Part shown: positions 15,881-22,352 of the stretch, in pieces
Numbering within the stretch: the stretch's first letter is position 1
Layout of the letters: the number at the start of each line of letters is the position of its first letter
Assembly (NCBI GenBank): GCA_017456765.1
Contig: JAFTIR010000002.1
Location: 1 to 64,000 of the forward strand
Reading direction: 5' to 3'
From: Clostridia bacterium
Lineage (GTDB): Bacteria > Bacillota > Clostridia > Oscillospirales > CAG-382
DNA length: 64,000 nucleotides
Position numbers and translations under genes: made by a program
Notes under the pieces: model-generated
Told to the model about the DNA's origin: nothing
The model's input: the letters and a program-made list of their open reading frames with translations, nothing else
The model's database searches: none

Positions 15881-16940
15881 TGAAGTTTACCTCCTTGCAA
15901 AGTTCTGTAAATTTAACGTAAAGTGATTTTTCGCCTGTGGGGGATGTGCCTGCATCGGGTCTGAACTGGCAGGAGAACGCAGGGGCGTTCTTATATACAA
16001 TTCCCTCAACTGTCTTGTCGTTGGCGTTTTCGTGGGAAACGGACATACATTCGGGAAGTGTTTCTCTTACGACACAGTGTCCGTGGTTCTGTGTGATAAT
16101 GCTTAAAACTCCTGTTTCAAGATTCTTGCAGGGGCCGCTTGCGCCTCTGTGACCGTAGGGGAGCTTGAATGTGTCGGCTCCCAAGGCTAAAGCCATAAGC
16201 TCATGACCGAGACCTATGCCGAACATAGGAACTTTCTTATCAAACAGCTTTTTGATTTCTGCAATTTCGTCAAGGTTGTCCTTGGGATTGCCCGGGCCGT
16301 CGGATATTACTACGCCGTCGGGGTTTACAGAGAGGATTTCCTCTGCCGTCGAAGAAGCATTGAATACGTGAACGTTGCAGTCAAGGTGAAGAAGTGTGTC
16401 GATAACCCCCTTGCCTGTTCCGAAATCAAACAGAGCAATGTTTAACTTCGAGAGGGGAGTGGTGTGTGTTTCGTTTTCTCTTGTGACATCCTTTACGGGA
16501 TTTTCAATTTTGAAGGACTTGATTTCATTTAAAACGGCCTCGGTAACCTCGCCGCTGTCACAAATCATGCCGTTCATTGTACCTTCCTCGCGCAAAACTC
16601 TCGTGAGTGCTCTTGTGTCAATGCCGCATATACCTACAACATTATTCTTTTCAAGGTAATCCTCAAGGTCTCCCTCGCATCTGAAGTTTGAGGGCTTGTC
16701 GCACATTTCTCTTACGACGTAGCCGTTTACCTTTGCTCCCTCACTCTGGAAATCCTCGCTTATAACACCGTAATTTCCAATCATGGGGAAGGTTTGGACA
16801 ACAATCTGTCCTTTGTTGTTCTTATCGGTAAGTGTTTCGAGATAACCTACCATTCCCGTGTTGAAAACAACCTCGCCGACAGTTTTACCGACTTTGCCTA
16901 AGGATGTGCCTTCAAATACTTTTCCATTCTCCAAAATCAA
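15867..16940 (-). CDS. carA: Carbamoyl phosphate synthetase small subunit with degenerate glutaminase site
   Basis: A 357-residue frame from TTG at 16940. The N-terminal CarA domain is well conserved ('ILENGKVFEG', 'GEVVFNTGM', 'IGNYGV', 'GIDTRALTR'). The class I amidotransferase domain keeps its fold but not its chemistry. The nucleophile motif, normally GICLGHQ, is 'GIGLGHE' (Gly243 for Cys, Glu247 for the glutamine-binding Gln). The His/Glu motif, normally QFHPEA, is 'QFRPDA' (Arg327, Asp329). The residue matching E. coli Ser47 is Asn41. Glutamine hydrolysis should be abolished, so CarB would depend on free ammonia. A better start, GTG at 16955 behind GGAGG, is separated from this frame by an in-frame TAG at 16943-16941. 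It could be a decaying gene or a structural subunit translated by reinitiation. Confidence 0.85.
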   Translation of the reverse strand: MILENGKVFEGTSLGKVGKTVGEVVFNTGMVGYLETLTDKNNKGQIVVQTFPMIGNYGVISEDFQSEGAKVNGYVVREMCDKPSNFRCEGDLEDYLEKNNVVGICGIDTRALTRVLREEGTMNGMICDSGEVTEAVLNEIKSFKIENPVKDVTRENETHTTPLSKLNIALFDFGTGKGVIDTLLHLDCNVHVFNASSTAEEILSVNPDGVVISDGPGNPKDNLDEIAEIKKLFDKKVPMFGIGLGHELMALALGADTFKLPYGHRGASGPCKNLETGVLSIITQNHGHCVVRETLPECMSVSHENANDKTVEGIVYKNAPAFSCQFRPDAGTSPTGEKSLYVKFTELCKEVNFNAVK

Positions 16941-16968
16941 CTATGCCTTTGACACAAAACCAACCTCC
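16941..16968 (-). other. Original carA start with amber codon
   Basis: GGAGG (16968-16964) is followed after eight bases by GTG (16955-16953), then TCA AAG GCA TAG, then TTG and the rest of carA in the same frame. Clostridial CarA proteins usually begin Met-Lys-Ala-(Phe/Tyr)-Leu-Ile-Leu-Glu, so the TAG sits where an aromatic codon is expected. Translation could terminate and restart at the abutting TTG, which has only a weak AAAGG of its own. Confidence 0.7.
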
Positions 16969-16995
16969 ATTTTATCTGAACATTATTAAAAACTT

Positions 16996-17029
16996 AAAAA
17001 AAACAGGTGCCGGAAACACCAACACCTTA
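16996..17029 (-). terminator. Attenuator terminator in the carA leader
   Basis: On the minus strand AGGTGTTGG (17027-17019) pairs fully with CCGGCACCT (17013-17005), two pairs being G-T, with a TGTTT loop, and is followed by GTTTTTTTT. It lies between the promoter and carA. The leader-peptide stop TAA (17029-17027) shares its last base with the first base of the stem, so a ribosome reaching the stop would block the hairpin. Confidence 0.85.
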
Positions 17030-17155
17030 AAAAAGACAATAACTATTCTGTGTATTCTCGAAATCAAACGAAAAGAAAGGGGAAATAGAAACAGAAAGGG
17101 ATATGCAATTGATGTTATTTGCTGTGAAATTTTCAGTCAATGTCATATTCATCAT
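17027..17155 (-). CDS. Leader peptide of the carA operon
   Basis: A 42-codon frame with ATG at 17155, AAAGGTG eight bases upstream, and a TAA that ends on the attenuator stem. The peptide is rich in Ser, Phe and Asn and its second half is encoded by a pyrimidine-rich message (about 17100-17061), with a run of six U just before the stop. E. coli pyrBI has a 44-codon leader with the same geometry, where slow transcription at low UTP lets the ribosome catch up and disrupt the terminator. The same control of carA is inferred. A Phe-codon attenuator is a less likely alternative. Confidence 0.7.
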   Translation of the reverse strand: MMNMTLTENFTANNINCISLSVSISPFFSFDFENTQNSYCLF

Positions 17156-17220
17156 GTTTGAATCACCTTTCCAATTACTCGAAAAGAGAACGCTCAAAAA
17201 GTTCTACTTTCTGAATGTTA

Positions 17221-17249
17221 ATTATATAATAAATCAAAAAATTTGTCAA
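17221..17249 (-). promoter_or_regulatory. Promoter of the carA operon
   Basis: Perfect -35 TTGACA (17249-17244) and perfect -10 TATAAT (17226-17221) are 17 bases apart on the minus strand, giving a leader of about 260 nucleotides. So strong a promoter implies that control is exercised downstream, at the attenuator. Confidence 0.92.
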
Positions 17250-17346
17250 TACGGATTTGAAAGTTTTTAAGAAAAAATAATAACTATCTTTTTGTTCTTG
17301 GGTTCAATAATTTTATTTATTTTCGCTAAAAATAATGATTTTGATA

Positions 17347-17375
17347 TTGAAATCGGAAAAATTTGGTAGTATAAT
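17347..17375 (+). promoter_or_regulatory. Promoter of the SGNH hydrolase operon
   Basis: TTGAAA (17347-17352) and TATAAT (17370-17375) are 17 bases apart, about 30 bases before the first SGNH hydrolase gene. Confidence 0.8.
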
Positions 17376-17406
17376 CAATTTATAACTGAAAACGGAGGTC
17401 AGTACT

Positions 17407-18051
17407 ATGGAATTAAAGGGAATGAAAATAAACTTTCTCGGCGACAGTATAACAATGGGTGTCGGTGCGAGCTGTAATGAAAATATATTCCACCGCGTGC
17501 TAAGAGACAAGGTGGGACTTGCAGATGCAAGAAATTACGGCATAAGCGGAACAAGATTTGCTCTTCAGCATAACAGAACACAGGCAACACACGATAATAA
17601 TGCCTTTACAGAAAGATTCGAGTCAATGCTTGACGATGCCGATGCGGTTGTGGTTTTCGGCGGTACGAATGACTACGGTCACGGCGATGCCCCTCTCGGA
17701 ACACCCGCCGACAGAACACCCGAGACCTTCTACGGCGCTTGCCACTATCTCTTCTCGGGACTTATGAAGAAGTATATCGGTAAACCCATTGTCATCATGA
17801 CACCCCTTCACAGAACCGATGAATGTAAGGGAACGGATACTCCCGACCAGTCACTTAAAACATATGTTGACATTATCCGTGAGGTTGCTGAGATTTACTC
17901 ACTTCCTGTACTCGATTTGTTTAAGGAAAGCGGTATGCAGCCGCTTATTCCCGAAAACAAGCAGTTGTATTTCGTAGACCATGTTCATCCAAATGATAAC
18001 GGTCATGCGGTAATTGCTCATAAGCTTCAGAAATTCCTTGAAAATCTTTAA
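17407..18051 (+). CDS. SGNH/GDSL hydrolase
   Basis: A 214-residue protein with all four SGNH blocks: 'FLGDSITMG' (nucleophile Ser), 'NYGISG' (Gly), 'FGGTNDYG' (Asn) and 'DHVHPNDNGH' (Asp and His). Such enzymes are esterases, often removing acetyl or other acyl groups from glycans. There is no signal peptide, so the substrate is intracellular. The ATG follows GGAGG by eight bases. It is first of three consecutive SGNH genes, spaced by 17-21 bases, which implies one transcript. Confidence 0.9.
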   Translation: MELKGMKINFLGDSITMGVGASCNENIFHRVLRDKVGLADARNYGISGTRFALQHNRTQATHDNNAFTERFESMLDDADAVVVFGGTNDYGHGDAPLGTPADRTPETFYGACHYLFSGLMKKYIGKPIVIMTPLHRTDECKGTDTPDQSLKTYVDIIREVAEIYSLPVLDLFKESGMQPLIPENKQLYFVDHVHPNDNGHAVIAHKLQKFLENL

Positions 18052-18072
18052 TATACGCGAAGGAGTATTAAA

Positions 18073-18792
18073 ATGAATATTACAAAACTCATAAAACAAT
18101 GTCAGGACGACTACATGAACACAAAAAAGCCGACAATCGCTTTTCTCGGCGACAGCGTAACACAGGGTTGCTTTGAAATATTTAAACCCACAGTCGGAAA
18201 TGTTGAAACAATTTATGACCCCGAGTATGCTTATCACAGATATGTTGCTAAAATTTTCGGTATTCTTTATCCCAAAGTTCCGATTAACATTATAAACGCA
18301 GGTCTTTCAGGCGACAATGTTGTACACGGACTTGAAAGACTTGAAAGGGATGTTCTTTGCCACAAGCCCGACCTTACGGTTGTGTGCTTTGGTCTTAATG
18401 ACTGTACACGCGGAGACGACGGACTTCAGCTTTTCTATGATTCGCTTTCGTCTATTTTCAAAAAACTGCAGGAAATCGGAAGCGAAGTTATCTTCATGAC
18501 TCCGAATATGCTCAATACAAAGGTCAGCCCCCATACAAATCCCGATTATATTTCGTCCGCCGCAATGTCTGCTGACAGACACAAGGCAGGACTTCTTGAC
18601 AGACACGTTGAGTGGGGAATTAAGGCGGCAAAGGATTGCGGTGTAAGAGTCTGTGACGTTTATGCCAAGTGGAAGTGTATGGAGGCGAACGGTGTTGATA
18701 CAACCGAGCTTTTGTCAAACCATATCAATCATCCCATACGAGAAATGAATTGGCTGTTTGCATATTCGCTTGTTGAGGAAATGATGAAATAA
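18073..18792 (+). CDS. SGNH/GDSL hydrolase
   Basis: A 239-residue second SGNH protein, with 'FLGDSVTQG', 'NAGLSGDN', 'FGLNDCTRG' and a C-terminal 'NHINHP' that supplies the late His (the Asp is less clear, being replaced by Asn in this block). It is only distantly related to its neighbours, so it is not a recent duplicate. It is cytoplasmic and has GGAG upstream. Likely role: deacylation of a sugar-linked substrate. Confidence 0.87.
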   Translation: MNITKLIKQCQDDYMNTKKPTIAFLGDSVTQGCFEIFKPTVGNVETIYDPEYAYHRYVAKIFGILYPKVPINIINAGLSGDNVVHGLERLERDVLCHKPDLTVVCFGLNDCTRGDDGLQLFYDSLSSIFKKLQEIGSEVIFMTPNMLNTKVSPHTNPDYISSAAMSADRHKAGLLDRHVEWGIKAAKDCGVRVCDVYAKWKCMEANGVDTTELLSNHINHPIREMNWLFAYSLVEEMMK

Positions 18793-18809
18793 ATTCGGAG
18801 GATGTAACA

Positions 18810-19370
18810 ATGAAGGTATCATTACTTGGCGACTCCATAAGAATGATTGGTTACGGCACAAAGGTTCCTGAACTTTTAGGCTCTGATTTTGAAGTTTTCC
18901 AGCCTGCCGATAATTGCCGTTTTTCAAAGTATACATTAAGAGTTCTTGCAAATTTCAGAGCCGATATGGAAGGAAGTCGTATTGTCCACTGGAATAACGG
19001 ACTCTGGGACATCTGTAACTGTACGGGTGACGGATTTTTTACACCCGAGGACGAGTATGTTACAAACATGACAAGAATTGCCGATATTCTGCTTTCACGT
19101 CATGAAAAGGTTATTTTTGCCACAACAACACCTACAAATAAACACCCTGAATTCAACGGCAACCACAATATTGAAAGATATAATGCCCTCATTGTTCCGA
19201 TTCTTGAAAAGAAGGGCATAATTATCAACGACCTTTATACTCCCATGTCAAAGGATATTGACGAATATATCAGAAGTGATGACCACATCCACCTGACAGA
19301 GGCAGGAATTGAGGTTTGCGCAATGCAGGTTGCGGATATAATAAGAAAAGTTGCAGGTGAACTCAGATAA
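18810..19370 (+). CDS. SGNH hydrolase-like protein
   Basis: A 186-residue third member, shorter, with 'SLLGDSIRMIGYG', 'HWNNGLWD' in place of the usual GxND block, and 'DDHIHLTEAG' for the catalytic Asp-His pair. The Asn/Gly arrangement 'NNGLWD' is characteristic of an SGNH subgroup. It has no signal peptide; GGAGG precedes the ATG. Function is probably esterase on a carbohydrate, in series with the two upstream enzymes. Confidence 0.83.
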   Translation: MKVSLLGDSIRMIGYGTKVPELLGSDFEVFQPADNCRFSKYTLRVLANFRADMEGSRIVHWNNGLWDICNCTGDGFFTPEDEYVTNMTRIADILLSRHEKVIFATTTPTNKHPEFNGNHNIERYNALIVPILEKKGIIINDLYTPMSKDIDEYIRSDDHIHLTEAGIEVCAMQVADIIRKVAGELR

Positions 19371-19383
19371 AAGGAGAGTTTAT

Positions 19384-19728
19384 ATGGGATTTTTAAATAA
19401 ATTTTTGAGTAAATTTTCCCGTGTTTCCCCAGCAGTAATGCAGTCGAGAGAAATTGCCGCAAAGCTCAACGACTCACACATTAAATATGCACTCATTAAG
19501 ACCGAAACAGACGATTTGATTGTAGGTCGTGATGGTCATGTCAACATCGTTGACGGCGACTGCTTTGAGCTTGTTTTCGGAGTTGAAAGCATATTTAAAT
19601 TCAAGATTGACGAAATGCAAATATGGGAATTCATGAGCCTTGACGGTGCTACCGTTACAGGCTTTGACCTGAACGATGGATATGAAAAGACATACGTAAT
19701 TTATTACGACAAGCATCTTGAAAGATAA
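19384..19728 (+). CDS. Small protein of unknown function
   Basis: A 114-residue protein beginning at ATG 19384 behind AAGGAGAG. The N-terminal 20 residues form a basic amphipathic stretch ('NKFLSKFSRV'), and the rest is an acidic alpha/beta pattern with no motif I recognise. It is the last gene of the SGNH operon, 13 bases after the third hydrolase and directly before a strong terminator. The codon use resembles its neighbours. Confidence 0.7.
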   Translation: MGFLNKFLSKFSRVSPAVMQSREIAAKLNDSHIKYALIKTETDDLIVGRDGHVNIVDGDCFELVFGVESIFKFKIDEMQIWEFMSLDGATVTGFDLNDGYEKTYVIYYDKHLER

Positions 19729-19734
19729 CAAAAG

Positions 19735-19761
19735 AATCCACCCGGTTGGGTGGATTTTTTT
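19735..19761. terminator. Terminator of the SGNH operon
   Basis: Perfect 9-bp stem AATCCACCC/GGGTGGATT with a GGTT loop, followed by TTTTTG. It separates the plus-strand operon from a convergent minus-strand one. Confidence 0.88.
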
Positions 19762-19764
19762 GCA

Positions 19765-20331
19765 CTATAATTCAATGCCAAGAAGATTCACCGCCGACAG
19801 AAACGCATTTGCGCTCATGCCCGTCGGAAGCTCGTTTTCAAGACAGATTCTATCTCGCTTTGTACTACTGTCATTGCCACCCGAAAGACCGAGGGCATAA
19901 AGGTCTGTTTTGGTGTAATTTTTGACATTTTTTCTTTCGCCCGAGGCAATACCCGCCTTTTTAAAAAGGCATCTTATGGTCTCGTTTTCAATGCCCTCGA
20001 TGCCCAGGATACCATCTTTTGAAGCCTTGTTTTTTCTCGCTTCCTTGCCAACAATCTGCGGGGCATAAAGGTTTATGATTTCGCTGTCACTGTCGATAAA
20101 GCCTTTTAGCTTGTTTCTTATGACAAAGCCTGCACTGTCGCTGTCGGTGAGGATTACTATGCCGCATTTTTTTGCGAGCCTTCTTATAAGCGCACATTTT
20201 TCCCTGTTATTGAAAAGGGAAAAGCCGTCGGTTGTCAGAATTGTGGCATCAACAACATTTGACAGCTTAATTTTGTCGTATTTTCCCTCGACAATGATTA
20301 CCTTTGAAGTTTTAATTTTTTCCATAATCAC
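19765..20331 (-). CDS. Toprim/DUF4093 protein (RNase M5-like)
   Basis: A 188-residue protein with a Toprim fold: 'VIIVEGKYDKIKLSN' (catalytic Glu) at residues 11-25, then 'VILTDSDSAGF' (Asp-x-Asp). The C-terminal part matches DUF4093. RNase M5, which matures 5S rRNA in Bacillus, has the same architecture, but rnmV normally sits beside ksgA, so the target is uncertain. The start is GTG overlapping the upstream stop as ATGTGA, indicating coupling to the DUF4364 gene. Confidence 0.75.
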   Translation of the reverse strand: MIMEKIKTSKVIIVEGKYDKIKLSNVVDATILTTDGFSLFNNREKCALIRRLAKKCGIVILTDSDSAGFVIRNKLKGFIDSDSEIINLYAPQIVGKEARKNKASKDGILGIEGIENETIRCLFKKAGIASGERKNVKNYTKTDLYALGLSGGNDSSTKRDRICLENELPTGMSANAFLSAVNLLGIEL

Positions 20332-20858
20332 ATTATGAAGTTTACGTCGCCCGTAACCGCCGCAAGAACGGTGTTGATTACAGTCTGCGGACGTCTGTCA
20401 CAGTTGTTCTTTGCTTCATATGCTTCCTTTTCGGTAGGGAAGTAGGCTTTTACTTCGCACGTCTTTCTCTTGTTGACGACAACTCCTGTTACAAGGTACG
20501 CACCGACATCTGCTTTTTCAATCTCGGCATAATATTCAATACCGTTGACAAGAGTGTCGTAATATCTGAAGGCACAGCGAAGCGCCTCCTCACGTATTCC
20601 GTCGGGAATAAGCGCAGGAAGCTCTGAAATAATTGAGCGACCCTTGTTTGTAAGACCGCACTTTTCTTTACCGCCCACTCTGAGAATGTAAATTAGGTTA
20701 TCCTTGTTGAGGGTATCGATACATTCAAAATAATCGGGCATTTCAACAAGGCCTGTGGCAATTACCGCAGGCTGAAGTATGGAACATTCGAGCTCATTTC
20801 CGAGATTTTCGATTATGAGCATTGTAAGTGCCCGTATTTCTTCGGGTTTATTTAACAT
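20328..20858 (-). CDS. DUF4364-like winged-helix protein
   Basis: A 176-residue protein starting at ATG 20858 with AGGTG upstream. The N-terminal half is helical and ends in 'CGLTNKGRSIISELP', the recognition-helix and wing pattern of small winged-helix proteins in the DUF4364 group. A C-terminal alpha/beta region follows. It may be a regulator. It is first in a two-gene operon with the Toprim protein, and a TATCAC/GTGATA palindrome covers its transcription start. Confidence 0.65.
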   Translation of the reverse strand: MLNKPEEIRALTMLIIENLGNELECSILQPAVIATGLVEMPDYFECIDTLNKDNLIYILRVGGKEKCGLTNKGRSIISELPALIPDGIREEALRCAFRYYDTLVNGIEYYAEIEKADVGAYLVTGVVVNKRKTCEVKAYFPTEKEAYEAKNNCDRRPQTVINTVLAAVTGDVNFIM

Positions 20859-20861
20859 ATT

Positions 20862-20905
20862 TATCACCTAAGTGATATATTAACACATTTTTTTACAATT
20901 TTCAA
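20862..20905 (-). promoter_or_regulatory. Promoter and palindromic operator of the DUF4364 operon
   Basis: -35 TTGAAA (20905-20900) and -10 TAATAT (20882-20877) are 17 bases apart. A perfect palindrome TATCAC-4-GTGATA (20862-20877) overlaps the -10 edge, the start point and the ribosome site, a good place for repression, perhaps by the gene's own winged-helix product. Confidence 0.6.
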
Positions 20906-20916
20906 GAGCAAAATTC

Positions 20917-20944
20917 AAGGAGTGCAAAAGCACCCCTTTTTTTG
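20917..20944. terminator. Terminator next to the DUF1540 gene
   Basis: AAGGAGTGC pairs with GCACCCCTT (one G-T pair) with an AAAA loop and is followed by TTTTTT on the plus strand. The minus strand, where the DUF1540 gene ends, has a weaker T-tract. It may insulate the two minus-strand units. Confidence 0.55.
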
Positions 20945-21265
20945 TTATTCGGTTTTGAAGGTATTGCACTCTGTTTCGCCACAATTTGCAGATTTGCAGG
21001 GGGAAATTTCAATTTTCTTTGCTTCGCATTCGCCGTCATCGTTGTATTTGCACTTTTCCGCAGAACACTTGATTTCGGAAATGTCACAGGCATCTTGTCT
21101 GCAGCCGCAGGAGTTTTTTGCACCACTGCCGGAGGGGACATAGCTTTCGCACCTTGTTTCGTCGCTCATTCTGGCACTTTGTGTACCAACCTCGATTTTG
21201 TGCAGCTTACAGCCGCCGTCGGTGTTGTACTCACATTTTGTAACATCGCAGGATATGCGTGTCAT
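20945..21265 (-). CDS. DUF1540 cysteine-rich protein
   Basis: A 106-residue protein with two DUF1540 repeats, residues about 4-42 and 62-103, each with the pattern Cys-x4-Cys-x-Tyr-x5-7-Cys and closing Cys residues, joined by a Cys-rich linker 'SCGCRQDAC'. Such proteins are common in Clostridia and probably bind a metal. The ATG at 21265 fits the AAAGGATG ribosome site better than the ATG nine bases earlier. Monocistronic, with its own promoter. Confidence 0.85.
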   Translation of the reverse strand: MTRISCDVTKCEYNTDGGCKLHKIEVGTQSARMSDETRCESYVPSGSGAKNSCGCRQDACDISEIKCSAEKCKYNDDGECEAKKIEISPCKSANCGETECNTFKTE

Positions 21266-21295
21266 AATTATCATCCTTTCATGATTTGTTTTGAG

Positions 21296-21323
21296 AAAAT
21301 ATTCTCTTATTTAGGGTTGTCAA
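21296..21323 (-). promoter_or_regulatory. Promoter of the DUF1540 gene
   Basis: TTGACA (21323-21318) and TATTTT (21301-21296) are 16 bases apart on the minus strand. Confidence 0.6.
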
Positions 21324-21438
21324 AATGGTTCATATTATTCTTTTTCCTATCAAAAAGTTCGTTTTTGTCTTTTTTATAAAATTATTTGTAAATAAATAAT
21401 TTTTTTGACAAAAAAGTATTCCATTTGTTTTTAATGTG

Positions 21439-21447
21439 TGCTATAAT
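21439..21447 (+). promoter_or_regulatory. Extended -10 promoter of the cdaA block
   Basis: TGCTATAAT, a TG-extended consensus -10, lies about 35 bases before the cdaA start. The -35 region is poor, as is usual for extended -10 promoters. Confidence 0.6.
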
Positions 21448-21488
21448 TACAATGTATTATTTTGATTTATAGGTGGAGGTATGTAGAT

Positions 21489-22352
21489 TTGGAAATTATC
21501 AAGAATGCTTTTTCATTTATACTTTTGCAATTGTCATCCATTTCGGTTTTTGACATTATTGATATTGCAGTAGTTTCCGTAATTTTCTATTATCTGTTCA
21601 AATTCATCAGTGACAGACGTGCAGGAAGACTTGCTGTCGGTATTCTGATAATTGTCATTGCTTTGTTTTTGAGCGACATACTTAATATGCATACCTTGAA
21701 TTTCCTGCTTGAAAACGTTGTTCAGGTTGGTATTATCGGTCTTCTTATCGTGTTTCAAACAGAGCTTCGTACATTCCTTGAAAAGGTTGGCGGAAGCTCC
21801 ATTATTGGCTCGCTCAACAAGAAGACGAGCGGTGATATGCAAAAGATTATGCAGTGCATTGACAGCGTAGTTGAGTCCTGCATTTCCTTTTCTGAAAACA
21901 AAACGGGTGCACTAATTGTTTTTGAACGCTCTACAAAGCTCGGTGACGTTATAAGAACGGGTACTGTTATAAATTCTGACCCTGCGGCGTTTCTAATAAA
22001 GAATATATTCTACAACAAAGCCCCTCTTCATGACGGTGCAATGATAATAAGGGACTACAGACTCTATGCGGCAGGCTGTTTTCTTCCGCTTTCCCAGAAC
22101 GAAAACATTGTAAAAGACCTCGGAACCCGTCACAGAGCTGCAATCGGTATGAGTGAGAACTCCGACAGTGTTGTGATTGTTGTGTCGGAGGAGACGGGAA
22201 TAATTTCGATTGCGCTCGGGGGCGAGCTTAAAATGAACTACAATGCCCAGACACTCAAGAGTGAGCTTATAAAGAATCTGATTGGTGCTGATGATAAGAC
22301 AAAGCACCGCGGAAAAGTAAAAGAGACACGGGAGGAATACGATGTTTTCTAA
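21489..22352 (+). CDS. cdaA: Diadenylate cyclase CdaA
   Basis: A 287-residue protein with three N-terminal membrane helices (about 25-40, 50-65, 78-90), a short coiled segment and a DisA_N domain. Its catalytic motifs are 'PLHDGAM' (DGA at 182-184) and 'GTRHRAAIG' (RHR at 214-216). It condenses two ATP into cyclic di-AMP, which controls potassium and osmolyte balance and wall homeostasis. TTG at 21489 is chosen because GGAGG precedes it by nine bases. The end overlaps cdaR by 11 bases. Confidence 0.95.
   Translation: MEIIKNAFSFILLQLSSISVFDIIDIAVVSVIFYYLFKFISDRRAGRLAVGILIIVIALFLSDILNMHTLNFLLENVVQVGIIGLLIVFQTELRTFLEKVGGSSIIGSLNKKTSGDMQKIMQCIDSVVESCISFSENKTGALIVFERSTKLGDVIRTGTVINSDPAAFLIKNIFYNKAPLHDGAMIIRDYRLYAAGCFLPLSQNENIVKDLGTRHRAAIGMSENSDSVVIVVSEETGIISIALGGELKMNYNAQTLKSELIKNLIGADDKTKHRGKVKETREEYDVF

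Noticed and set aside
16904..17161. An 85-codon plus-strand frame across the carA leader
   Set aside because: It has no ribosome site and reads Lys/Asn/Arg-rich sequence produced by the complement of the U-rich leader; the minus-strand leader peptide explains the region.
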